Shown here piece by piece: positions 1-5,192 of a stretch of 5,192 bases of DNA. The notes beneath the pieces are model-generated. The model was not told the DNA's origin. It was given only the letters and a program-made list of their open reading frames with translations, and did not search any database. This DNA is from Lachnospiraceae bacterium (GTDB lineage: Bacteria > Bacillota > Clostridia > Lachnospirales > Lachnospiraceae): assembly GCA_014804495.1 (NCBI GenBank), contig JAAUZS010000130.1, positions 14,760 through 19,951 of the forward strand, given 5' to 3'. The first letter of the stretch is position 1; every line of letters begins with the position of its first letter. Made by a program: the position numbers and the translations under genes.

Positions 1-269
1 TTGCGTTGTCAGCGTCGGGAATCGGAACAATAAAAAGCTGTATTGCGTTGCGTGATGAGGATGTGCAAAAGGATTTTTCCCATGTCCATGTTCCGACCTA
101 CATCATTCATGGTGATAAAGACCTTATTGTTTCAAAAGAGCTTGCCAAAATTCAGCACCAGAACATTAGCGGTTCAAAGCTCATAACCTTAACCGACAGC
201 GGACACGGAATCATCTACGACCAGCTTGAAAAATTCAATTCAATATTTATGAATTCTATCAGAGATTAA
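1..269 (+). CDS. Alpha/beta hydrolase, C-terminal fragment (cut by the window edge)
   Basis: This is the last 89 or so codons of an alpha/beta-hydrolase-fold protein; the reading frame is open to the left edge, so the N-terminal part with the nucleophile elbow lies outside the window. The visible part carries the two late members of the catalytic triad in their usual setting: the strand and turn YIIHGDKDLIV, where the second Asp of GDKD is the likely acid, and SGHGIIYDQ, where the His of GHG is the likely catalytic base. The distance between them and the short helix before the stop match the family C-terminus (non-haem chloroperoxidase or esterase-like members). The substrate cannot be told. 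The in-frame TTG at position 6 is not a credible start because it would leave only half a fold. No clear terminator separates it from the regulator gene that starts about 90 bases downstream. Confidence 0.85.
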   Translation, partial: ALSASGIGTIKSCIALRDEDVQKDFSHVHVPTYIIHGDKDLIVSKELAKIQHQNISGSKLITLTDSGHGIIYDQLEKFNSIFMNSIRD

Positions 270-315
270 ATATATATTCCGCAATTTTTATCAACTCTCC
301 TGAATAAAAAATAGG

Positions 316-346
316 TATAATAAGTTTATAATTACTATTTATAATT
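316..346 (+). promoter_or_regulatory. Candidate promoter and short direct repeat upstream of the AraC-type gene
   Basis: Three TATAAT hexamers lie at 316-321, 327-332 and 340-345. The last two sit inside a 9-base direct repeat, TTTATAATT, at 325-333 and 338-346, a 13-base period. No good -35 box is found 16-18 bases upstream of any of them; the bases at 293-298 (AACTCT) are poor. A weak -35 fits an activator-dependent or autoregulated promoter, but AT-rich spacers produce TATAAT by chance, so the site is tentative. Confidence 0.35.
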
Positions 347-361
347 TACATGGGGAACAAA

Positions 362-1186
362 ATGGATTATTTGAAACATATAGAAAAAGCTATAGATTAT
401 ATAGAAGAAAATTTACAGCATGAGCTCACTCTGGCAGACTGCGCAAAAGTGATCGGATATTCTCCCTATCACTTTCTTCGTATATTTCGTGATGTGGTGG
501 GATTGACCCCCGCAAACTATATCCGAAAACGCAGGATTACCGAAATTTCCAAAGAAATCATACATGGAAACAGCTATATATCGCCCATTGCGTTCCAATA
601 CGGATTCAACTCCAAGGAGAATTTTGTGAGAGCATTCAAAATGGAGCATCATATTTTACCCACGGAGTACAAAGAGGCACAGAACAGTCTGAAATTGTAT
701 GAAAGGTTCCGCCTTGAAACAAAAGATTTTTCCATGCTTCCCCGTATTTTGGAAATCCAGTCTTTTTCTTTGACGGTATATAAATGTGATGAAGAGATAA
801 TTCCTAATTTCTGGAATAAGTACAATGCCAGAGGATTGTCAAAAAAACTATCCGGCGGAAGAGAGGTTCTCGATTATGGTGTGAGCGACTTTAATCATGA
901 AGAAAACAAACTGGATTACTATATCGGTATTCCTTCCGAATATGCCGCAGGTGATACTCAGAATACTCAGAAACTTTGCATTCCGGGTGGCTTATATGCG
1001 ATATTTTCCACTCCGGAAGCAACACAGGATACTTTTGTATCCCAGATTCACGGAACATGGGACTACATTAAAGAATGGTTTAAGGACAGCGGATATGTAC
1101 GCAAAAGCGGTTACGAATTTGAGTGCTATTGTGAGAAAAGCAGGCGGTTTTCGGAAGATATCTATATACCTTTGGAGAAGAAATAA
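362..1186 (+). CDS. AraC-family transcriptional regulator with GyrI-like effector-binding domain
   Basis: A 274-residue regulator made of two parts. Residues about 5-105 form the AraC/XylS DNA-binding domain with two helix-turn-helix units: LTLADCAKVIGYSPYHFLRIF for the first, and ISPIAFQYGFNSKENFVRAF followed by LPTEYK for the second, the usual AraC signature. Residues about 118-274 resemble the GyrI-like/AraC_E_bind small-molecule-binding domain (central GGLYAIFST, late WDYIKEWF, terminal IYIPLEK). With DNA-binding first and effector domain last, it belongs to the SoxS/Rob/BmrR-like drug-sensing group. The start at 362 is preferred over the in-frame ATG at 350, because GGGG at 352-355 lies six bases before 362 and only A/T-rich DNA precedes 350; choosing 350 would add four residues. 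The next gene begins 72 bases downstream on the same strand, so cotranscription is likely. The inducer is unknown. Confidence 0.93.
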   Translation: MDYLKHIEKAIDYIEENLQHELTLADCAKVIGYSPYHFLRIFRDVVGLTPANYIRKRRITEISKEIIHGNSYISPIAFQYGFNSKENFVRAFKMEHHILPTEYKEAQNSLKLYERFRLETKDFSMLPRILEIQSFSLTVYKCDEEIIPNFWNKYNARGLSKKLSGGREVLDYGVSDFNHEENKLDYYIGIPSEYAAGDTQNTQKLCIPGGLYAIFSTPEATQDTFVSQIHGTWDYIKEWFKDSGYVRKSGYEFECYCEKSRRFSEDIYIPLEKK

Positions 1187-1258
1187 GGACAGGCGTGAGC
1201 TTTGTCGGCTAGTATATGTATTCATATAAAAATCAAAACAGTAGGAGGAAAATTCATA

Positions 1259-2082
1259 ATGAAGAAACTGAACACTACATGGGACGGAGTCTTCGACTCC
1301 ACAGGTTACTTATTTTCTTTTGCGAAAGCCTTGTGCTGCGCCGTAAAAAACAGCCCGTTTTCAGAGCTGACAGAGAATATAATAGCATCCAGCGGGTTTG
1401 CATTCCGTATGTGGGTGTCACCCGACCTCTGTCCCAGCGCAACCAGCATCTGGCAGTTTGACCTGCAAAAAAGCTGCGTGGAGAGCGGCGGCATACACTG
1501 CAACTATATTGAAAGAATGTGGGGGCAGGATGATGCGGAGGAAAAACGGCGGATAGAAGCAATAGACATGATCCGGCAAAAAAATTCGCAACATTACCCA
1601 TCACTGGTCAAGAAAGCGAAATGGACTATGCCCAATTGGGTAAGCGTGAGATTCCAATCCTAAATGTGCTGACCATTACAGGAAAAGCAGAAAAGTCCCA
1701 AGAAGAAATTCTCAGCGACGCTCTGAAAACTGCCAAAAACCATTTGCTCGGCAATGAATGGTGCGAAAATGCCAGTGGACTGGAAGCCTATCCCGCACTT
1801 ATTAAGCATTTGGAGAGCGAGAACACAGAATTGGCATGTTCATGGAATCTGGAGTATTTTCTGGGAACCTATGCCCCATTAAAATGGTATGCGTGGAAAT
1901 TCTTTGAAAGGCATGAATTACAGGAACTTGCCACGCTATATAAATCCATCTACGAAAACTGGCAAAAAGCCTTTGAGATGAAAAAATCTCTTGATATGTC
2001 GGCTAAGAAAAACAGAACGGCAATAGCAGAACTCTTAAAACAGGCGGAAGCGTGGGAGAGACAGGCTGTTGACAGGATGTGA
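1259..2082 (+). pseudogene. Broken gene of a BtrH/C39-like uncharacterised family (frame change near 1577-1585)
   Basis: Translation starts at ATG 1259, ten bases after a perfect AGGAGG (1243-1248). The first part (KKLNTTWDGVFDSTGYLFSF, then FAFRMWVSPDLCPSATSIW and YIERMWGQD) is open to a stop at 1661-1663. The natural continuation (TLPITGQESEM, YAQLGKREIPILNVLTITGK, then a helical C-terminus ending AWERQAVDRM) lies in the frame one base back, open from about 1561 to the stop at 2080-2082. The two readings meet at CAAAAAAAT, 1577-1585. From memory of the family, which often sits beside AraC/GyrI genes, intact members carry about 25-30 more residues here, with a WGLITGYD-like stretch, so an out-of-frame deletion at the A run is the simplest reading. 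The N-terminal fold is suggestive of BtrH/C39-peptidase-like proteins; this and the deletion size are recollection, not computed. Slippage on the A7 run could still join the halves. An internal restart at ATG 1621 lacks a good ribosome site. Confidence 0.75.
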
Positions 2083-2133
2083 TATAATAAAATGTGATTA
2101 TAGAAACAGTTGATCTTACAGGAGCATGAACGA

Positions 2134-2745
2134 ATGTATTGTATATTAGTGGCAGGAATGCCGGCAGCAGGAAAAAGCACTATGGCAAAGGCGATATCAG
2201 AAAAGTTTAGTCTGCCGGTCATTTCCAAGGATTCCATTAAGGAATTTCTGTTTGATAATATCGGCTTTCAGTCAAGGGCGGAAAAAGTAAATCTCGGAAT
2301 TGCCAGCATGGAAATCATGTATTATGTTGCAGGACAGCTTATGAAATCAGGACAGCCTTTTATCCTGGAGAACAATTTTGAGCATTCATCGGAAGACGGA
2401 ATCAGGAGCCTTCTGGAAAAATATCAATATGCCGCACTGACAATTACTTTAACAGGAGATTACAAAGTAATATACCAGCGTTTTCTGGAACGTGACGTCA
2501 GCCCTGACAGGCACAGAGGTCATGTCGTGAACGACTGCTATCCGGAAAAGAAAAAGCGCAGCCTTGAGGAAATAAAAGCTTCCGCTATTTCTTATGAAGC
2601 ATATGTTCACGCTGCAGAGCAAAGAGGATTTGATACTTTTTGTGTTGATGGCGGACAGATAAAAGTAGATGTGACAGATTTTTCCAAGATTGATATAGAA
2701 AAATTGTTTTCACAAATTGCAGCATGGAAGAAGAAAATCTCATAG
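2134..2745 (+). CDS. Small P-loop kinase (AAA_33 / zeta-toxin / chloramphenicol-phosphotransferase-like)
   Basis: A 203-residue cytoplasmic ATP-binding protein. The Walker A loop GMPAAGKST is at residues 8-16, directly after the first strand. SKDSIKE (31-37) supplies Asp33 where this kinase group has its substrate or catalytic acid, FILENNF (76-82) is the Walker B-like strand, and an arginine-rich lid follows (YQRFLERDVSPDRHRGH, 114-130). Length and layout match single-domain small-molecule kinases that phosphorylate antibiotics, sugars or nucleotides; the substrate cannot be assigned. The ATG at 2134 is chosen because AGGAG (2120-2124) lies nine bases upstream and the Walker strand starts at once; the upstream in-frame TTG at 2110 has no ribosome site. 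It follows the broken BtrH-like gene by 51 bases, with a possible -10 TATAAT at 2083-2088 between them but no matching -35, so readthrough from the regulator operon is likely. The hairpin at 2769 probably ends the transcript. Confidence 0.85.
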   Translation: MYCILVAGMPAAGKSTMAKAISEKFSLPVISKDSIKEFLFDNIGFQSRAEKVNLGIASMEIMYYVAGQLMKSGQPFILENNFEHSSEDGIRSLLEKYQYAALTITLTGDYKVIYQRFLERDVSPDRHRGHVVNDCYPEKKKRSLEEIKASAISYEAYVHAAEQRGFDTFCVDGGQIKVDVTDFSKIDIEKLFSQIAAWKKKIS

Positions 2746-2768
2746 AAGAATTGTTGATTGTCTTTAAG

Positions 2769-2798
2769 AATCCCGTAAACCTTGATGTTTACGGGATT
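2769..2798 (+). terminator. Perfect 12-bp hairpin ending the kinase operon; copy 1 of a related hairpin pair
   Basis: Arms AATCCCGTAAAC (2769-2780) and GTTTACGGGATT (2787-2798) pair perfectly around the loop CTTGAT. It starts 24 bases after the kinase stop. The tail (AATATTATAATT) is AT-rich but not a true U-run, so termination may be partial or depend on the stem. The sequence, including TTGAT of the loop, recurs in the hairpin at 5032-5063, which suggests a dispersed palindromic element used as a terminator. Confidence 0.8.
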
Positions 2799-2853
2799 AA
2801 TATTATAATTCTAAATATTACAGACTTCATGAAGCTGGCATCATACCGACCGG

Positions 2854-2911
2854 TCAATTTCATTATAGACAAATTATCTAAGATTTCTTATAATGGCTTA
2901 TAATGAATTGA
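2854..2911 (+). promoter_or_regulatory. yeiH promoter inside an interrupted inverted repeat
   Basis: A near-consensus promoter is seen: -35 TAGACA at 2866-2871, a 17-base spacer and -10 TATAAT at 2889-2894. A second TATAAT lies at 2899-2904. The two -10 boxes belong to a direct repeat of TTATAATG ten bases apart, one helical turn. The promoter is bracketed by arms TCAATTTCATTATA (2854-2867) and TATAATGAATTGA (2899-2911), complementary over 13 bases with one extra T on the left. The palindrome GACCGGTC at 2848-2855 touches the left edge. These would suit an operator for a repressor or LysR-type activator, but no regulator gene is adjacent. The gene's ribosome site is AAGGTGG at 2927-2933. Confidence 0.65.
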
Positions 2912-2942
2912 AAAAGAATAATAGTAAAGGTGGATTACAGAT

Positions 2943-3980
2943 ATGGAATTTATAACAAAAAACTCAAAAGGTCTGCTTTTATGCCTGATTATCGCAGTGC
3001 CTTCATGGTTTCTGGGAAAACAGTTCCCTATCATAGGAGGAGCAGTGATTGCCATTATTGCCGGCATGATCATTACCTTATTTATCAAAGACAAATCCTG
3101 CTTTGAGAGCGGCATTAAGTTTACTTCCAAGAAGATTTTACAGTGGGCGGTTGTTCTGCTCGGCTTCGGCATGAACCTGGCAGTTATCGTTGAGACAGGA
3201 AAACAATCCCTTCCTATCATTATCAGTACGATTGCAACATCACTCATTATTGCATATATACTACATAAGACCATGCACATCCCGAGCAGGATTTCTACCC
3301 TGGTCGGCGTCGGCTCCTCCATCTGCGGCGGCTCTGCAATTGCGGCTACAGCTCCGGTGATTGACGCTGATGACGAGGAGGTCGCTCAGGCAATTTCCGT
3401 TATTTTTTTCTTCAATGTGTTGGCGGCTTTGCTTTTTCCTACCTTTGGCAAATTGGTTGGTTTTGCAACTGATACAGGGGAGGCTTTCGGTATCTTTGCC
3501 GGAACTGCAGTGAATGATACTTCCTCTGTCACTGCCGCTGCCTCCACCTGGGACAGCATGTGGAATCTCGGCTCCGCAACACTTGACACTGCCGTTACCG
3601 TAAAGCTCACCAGAACTCTCGCAATTATTCCAATCACGCTTGTGCTTGCGCTAATCCGCACCCGAAACGAAAAAAGGGATGGCGAATCCGGAAAGAAAGT
3701 GAGTCTGAAACAGATATTCCCGTTTTTTATCTTATATTTTGTTGCCGCGTCAGTGATTACTACGATATCCGTCTCCATGGGCGTAGACGCAAGTATATTC
3801 TCTCCAATTAAGGAGCTGAGTAAATTCTTCATCGTGCTCGCCATGGCTGCAATTGGTCTGAATACCGATATTGTCAAGTTGATAAAAACAGGTGGAAAGC
3901 CTATTGTTATGGGATTTTGCTGCTGGGTTGGTATCACAGGAGTCAGCCTGCTGATGCAGCATATATTGGGAATATGGTAA
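2943..3980 (+). CDS. yeiH: YeiH/UPF0324 family membrane protein (putative sulfate exporter family)
   Basis: A 345-residue polytopic inner-membrane protein with about nine or ten hydrophobic segments. It carries the hallmark glycine- and serine-rich motifs of the family: [14 protein letters not shown] (122-135), followed by acidic [10 protein letters not shown], then [14 protein letters not shown] (186-199), [10 protein letters not shown] (221-230) and the C-terminal AMAAIGLNT (300-308). These paired motifs are typical of the hairpin regions of the transporter fold. Length agrees with full-size members (about 340-350 residues), so it looks intact. The family is annotated as putative sulfate exporters, and in enterobacteria yeiH is linked to the LysR regulator YeiE; the transported substrate here is inference. 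The ATG at 2943 is preceded, at nine bases, by AAGGTGG, and translation begins just before the first membrane segment. It appears to be a single-gene unit with its own promoter. No clear plus-strand terminator follows directly. Confidence 0.93.
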   Translation: MEFITKNSKGLLLCLIIAVPSWFLGKQFPIIGGAVIAIIAGMIITLFIKDKSCFESGIKFTSKKILQWAVVLLGFGMNLAVIVETGKQSLPIIISTIATSLIIAYILHKTMHIPSRISTLVGVGSSICGGSAIAATAPVIDADDEEVAQAISVIFFFNVLAALLFPTFGKLVGFATDTGEAFGIFAGTAVNDTSSVTAAASTWDSMWNLGSATLDTAVTVKLTRTLAIIPITLVLALIRTRNEKRDGESGKKVSLKQIFPFFILYFVAASVITTISVSMGVDASIFSPIKELSKFFIVLAMAAIGLNTDIVKLIKTGGKPIVMGFCCWVGITGVSLLMQHILGIW

Positions 3981-3982
3981 TT

Positions 3983-4078
3983 TTACTCTAAGAGGATGAC
4001 GAACTCCTTCTTCTGGACTGCCTCATTTAACTCCTGTATGGCGTCACTGTCCTTCGCCGATACCTTATCACTATAGGA
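3983..4078 (-). pseudogene. 31-codon remnant of an unknown protein C-terminus
   Basis: Read on the minus strand, 4078 down to the TAA at 3983-3985 encodes 31 residues that look like the end of a real protein: charged, amphipathic, with DSDAIQELNEAVQKKE followed by the hydrophobic end FVILLE. An in-frame TAA lies directly upstream (4079-4081) and there is no start codon, so it cannot be a complete gene. GC is higher than in the neighbouring spacers, as expected of coding DNA. It faces yeiH tail to tail, with two bases between the stop codons. I do not recognise the family. Chance composition remains possible for such a short stretch. Confidence 0.35.
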
Positions 4079-4140
4079 TTAACCGCTGTGAAAGGCGTTT
4101 TTGTCCTCTTTTCACCGAATATATTTGTGGGTAAAAGAAT

Positions 4141-4171
4141 GGCAGGGATAACTCTTTTCCTTATCCCTGCC
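4141..4171 (-). terminator. 11-bp hairpin terminating the minus-strand toxin-antitoxin unit
   Basis: GGCAGGGATAA (4141-4151) and TTATCCCTGCC (4161-4171) pair perfectly around a 9-base loop. On the minus strand the stem is followed by ATTCTTTTACCC, a T-rich tail, whereas the plus-strand side runs into GTTACACAG. It therefore serves mainly the minus-strand unit and lies about 30 bases after the toxin stop codon. It may act weakly for yeiH. Confidence 0.75.
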
Positions 4172-4200
4172 GTTACACAGCTATAAATTTTCGATATTTC

Positions 4201-4443
4201 TCAACTGTTTCTGCAATTGTTTATCACATCAAAATTTATTTTGCGAAAATTATCTACTATATCCTCTCTCGAAACCTGATATAAGCCTTCCAAAACATAA
4301 CAAACTTCCGCCATTACTTCAAGTGTTACATAACAACGTTCTCTTTTAATAACCGCTTTCACCTCTTGAAACTGCTCTTCAATATCCTGGAGCAAAAATC
4401 TCAACACGGCATTCGCGTCCAACATATGACTATTTTTGAACAT
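4201..4443 (-). pseudogene. VapC-like PIN-domain toxin, C-terminally truncated
   Basis: The 80 residues match only the first half of a PIN-domain ribonuclease toxin, usually about 130-140 residues. The start of the domain is clear: MLDANAVLRFLLQD (7-20), with the first metal-binding Asp at residue 9, then VTLEVMAEVCYVLEGLYQVSRED (39-61), with the second acidic residue, Glu46, and the typical helix. The reading ends in an unrelated-looking tail (FDVINNCRNS), before the late Asp residues that complete the Mg-binding site. It should be inactive as a nuclease unless another protein supplies them. The ATG at 4443 overlaps the antitoxin-like gene by 14 bases, the translational coupling usual in vapBC operons; an alternative start is ATG 4425 (residue 7), which has no ribosome site. 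No missing C-terminal half is found in the sequence to the left. A short natural variant is possible but less likely. Confidence 0.75.
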
Positions 4444-4642
4444 GCTTTTTCACCACTGCCTCTCTCCACGCATCTTTTTCCAATCCGATCATAGATGGAT
4501 CTGCATATTTATGGAGTCCTCCCGCTGCTGTATCCATTAAGTTCGCTTCATTTTCTATTGGTATAACAACAACCCTTTGATTCATTTGAAGTTGTCCGTT
4601 CACTTGGACCGCTGTCCCATCATAATATCCTATAATAGACAT
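4430..4642 (-). CDS. Antitoxin-like small protein upstream of the PIN-domain gene
   Basis: A 70-residue protein whose gene precedes and overlaps the vapC-like gene by 14 bases. The N-terminal part, IIGYYDGTAVQVNGQLQMNQ followed by VVVIPIE, is strand-rich, and the C-terminal part has AAGGLHKYADPSMIG then EKDAWREAVVKKH, a helix of the kind that wraps a PIN toxin. From memory, proteins of this shape (GYYDG start, AGGLHKYA middle, EK.AW.EAV end) are common in clostridia directly before PIN-domain genes; family membership is recollection, not a search result. Its role is therefore inferred as neutralising VapC and perhaps repressing the shared promoter, although no obvious DNA-binding fold can be named. 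The start at 4642 is preceded by AGGCAGG at a usable distance. With the toxin truncated, it may be an orphan that persists by drift or protects against related toxins. Confidence 0.7.
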   Translation of the reverse strand: MSIIGYYDGTAVQVNGQLQMNQRVVVIPIENEANLMDTAAGGLHKYADPSMIGLEKDAWREAVVKKHVQK

Positions 4643-4734
4643 ATAGATTACCTGCCTTTCATACCTGCTATCTTCCTATTCTCAACTAACATTTTATCTT
4701 ATTATAATATTCCTTTTGGATTCTCTTTTCTTTA

Positions 4735-4761
4735 ATTATATTATATAAATCTTACTGTCAA
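4735..4761 (-). promoter_or_regulatory. Candidate promoter for the antitoxin-toxin unit
   Basis: On the minus strand a perfect -35 TTGACA is read at 4761-4756, and a perfect -10 TATAAT at 4740-4735 after 15 bases. That spacer is shorter than the ideal 17; TAATTA at exactly 17 bases is an alternative -10. The start codon of the antitoxin gene is about 90 bases downstream, leaving a long leader that contains another TATAAT (4706-4701) without a recognisable -35. Confidence 0.5.
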
Positions 4762-4845
4762 AATACAATAATTCTGCTAAAATTCCATTTTCTTTGCAGT
4801 TTATTACTAATCTTATTTCTCTATTCCTATGATTTTTCTCATATA

Positions 4846-5021
4846 TTATTTGATAAACTCATCAAAATCATTTCCGATAACTTGCATTCCCTCATCATCC
4901 ATTCCAATAAATGGAACTTCTATATATCTTCCTTTTATATCTATACCATATGCCATATCTCCACCATTATGGTTATTTTTGCAGCCATACTATCTATCTC
5001 TTCATCTGACGATGAAAATTT
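4846..5021 (-). pseudogene. Frameshifted remnant of a small acidic protein, possibly SUKH/SMI1-type immunity
   Basis: Two minus-strand reading frames join into a protein-like C-terminus. The first, from 5021, gives KFSSSDEEIDSMAAKITI. The second, open from 4989 to the TAA at 4846-4848, gives HNGGDMAYGIDIKGRYIEVP, then FIGMDDEGMQVIGNDFDEFIK. The acidic end with IGNDFDEFI and the preceding GGDMAYGIDI strand recall the last part of SMI1/KNR4 (SUKH) immunity proteins, which usually end in a similar 'dsFeeFi' helix; this is a resemblance, not a verified match. The N-terminal half is missing: an in-frame stop and then the tRNA terminator hairpin lie upstream. No start codon or ribosome site serves the second segment. 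The frame must change within about 4960-4989. It lies between tRNA-Asn and the toxin-antitoxin remnant. It is very unlikely to make a functional product. Confidence 0.55.
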
Positions 5022-5031
5022 TTAACAAAAC

Positions 5032-5063
5032 AAAACCCGCAAACATTGATGTTTACAGGTTTT
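5032..5063 (-). terminator. Hairpin terminator of tRNA-Asn; copy 2 of the related hairpin pair
   Basis: Plus-strand arms AAAACCCGCAAAC (5032-5044) and GTTTACAGGTTTT (5051-5063) surround the loop ATTGAT. On the plus strand two C-A mismatches weaken the stem. On the minus strand the same positions become G-U pairs, so the stem is complete, and it is followed by TTTTGTTTTGTT. It begins three bases after the tRNA 3' end, so it is its terminator. A T6 run on the plus-strand side may also give weak termination the other way. Confidence 0.85.
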
Positions 5064-5066
5064 TTA

Positions 5067-5138
5067 CTCCCCGAGTAGGGCTCGAACCTACAACCCCACG
5101 GTTAACAGCCGTGTGCTCTACCATTGAGCTATCGAGGA
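5067..5138 (-). tRNA. tRNA-Asn (anticodon GTT)
   Basis: A complete 72-base cloverleaf is read on the minus strand. The acceptor stem pairs TCCTCGA with TCGGGGA (one G-U), with discriminator G and no encoded CCA. The D arm is GCTC-AATGGTA-GAGC. The anticodon arm is CACGG-CTGTTAA-CCGTG, giving anticodon GTT, so it decodes the Asn codons AAC and AAU. The T arm is GTAGG-TTCGAGC-CCTAC, with the usual TTCGA. A terminator hairpin follows after three bases. No convincing promoter is seen in the 54 bases from 5139 to the window edge, which contain only a weak GGG/CCC mini-hairpin (5147-5157). The gene may therefore be the last member of a longer tRNA or rRNA transcript that starts outside the window; that is inference. 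Open reading frames running through this stretch on the other strand are spurious. Confidence 0.98.
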
Positions 5139-5192
5139 AAATATAAGGGACATGCCCTCAAAACCAAATACCAAAAATCTTCATCCTATACA

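Noticed and set aside
1213..1228. Small inverted repeat TATATG-TATT-CATATA before the BtrH-like gene.
   Set aside because: Six AT pairs form a very weak stem, expected by chance in this composition.
1621..2082. A separate gene starting at ATG 1621.
   Set aside because: Protein-like sequence (FATLPITGQESE) continues upstream of this ATG in the same frame, and there is no good ribosome site, so it is the second half of the broken gene.
2069..2088. TTGACA (2069-2074) and TATAAT (2083-2088) upstream of the kinase as a promoter.
   Set aside because: Both boxes are perfect but only eight bases apart, far too close for a sigma-70-type promoter.
2724..2903. A 59-codon plus-strand reading frame starting inside the kinase gene (MEEENLIEELL) and running through the hairpin and the yeiH promoter.
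   Set aside because: It has no ribosome binding site, overlaps the kinase out of frame, contains the perfect terminator stem and the -35/-10 boxes, and resembles no family I know.
2888..3322. Long minus-strand frames opposite yeiH (also at 3386-3937).
   Set aside because: They are antisense shadows of a clearly assigned membrane protein gene, without ribosome sites or family resemblance.
4088..4117. GTGAAA / TTTTCAC inverted repeat in the yeiH-toxin spacer.
   Set aside because: The stem is only about six pairs with a large loop, much weaker than the adjacent 4141-4171 hairpin.
4736..4860. A minus-strand open stretch of about 40 codons (including LVINCKENGILAELLYFD) just downstream of the frameshifted remnant.
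   Set aside because: It has no start codon, sits in very AT-rich DNA and ends inside the candidate promoter. It could be part of the decayed locus, but open length alone is not enough.
4829..5146. A plus-strand 105-codon reading frame covering the terminator and tRNA-Asn.
   Set aside because: Its last third (TPRVGLEPTTPRLTAV) is the antisense of the tRNA, a well-known spurious translation, and the rest is antisense to the remnant.
1..5192. CRISPR array, insertion sequence ends, riboswitch or reverse-transcriptase-type element.
   Set aside because: No regularly spaced repeats, transposase motifs, or recognisable leader-RNA motifs were seen on either strand.

Overview
The window looks like chromosomal DNA from a low-GC Firmicute, probably a gut clostridium of the Lachnospiraceae type. 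This rests on AT-rich spacers, purine-rich ribosome binding sites (AGGAGG, AGGAG, AAGGTGG), TTGACA/TATAAT-like promoters, a tRNA without an encoded CCA end, and protein families common in that group. The genus assignment is inference.

Positions 1-2800, plus strand. The 3' end of an alpha/beta hydrolase gene is followed by an AraC-family regulator with a GyrI-like effector-binding half. Next comes a broken gene of a BtrH/C39-like uncharacterised family, whose two halves lie in different frames and meet at a run of seven A's. Last is a small P-loop kinase of the AAA_33/zeta-toxin/chloramphenicol-phosphotransferase type. The block ends at a perfect 12-bp hairpin. The order regulator, small-molecule-binding-type protein, kinase suggests a small stress or drug-response cassette, but no substrate can be read from the sequence.

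Positions 2800-3980, plus strand. A YeiH/UPF0324 membrane protein (putative sulfate exporter family) stands alone. Its strong promoter is spanned by an interrupted inverted repeat that may be an operator.

Positions 3980-5192, minus strand. This part is degenerate. Going from the right edge leftward it holds a tRNA-Asn(GTT) gene, its terminator hairpin, a frameshifted protein remnant perhaps of an immunity (SUKH-like) gene, a promoter, a small antitoxin-like gene overlapping a truncated VapC/PIN toxin gene, a terminator, and a 31-codon remnant of an unknown gene. This arrangement at the 3' side of a tRNA gene fits a decayed accessory or integration site.

I found no convincing new defence or mobile system. 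The items most worth checking are the broken BtrH-like gene with its A7 run, the two sequence-related hairpins with a shared loop, the inverted repeat around the yeiH promoter, and the row of gene remnants next to tRNA-Asn.
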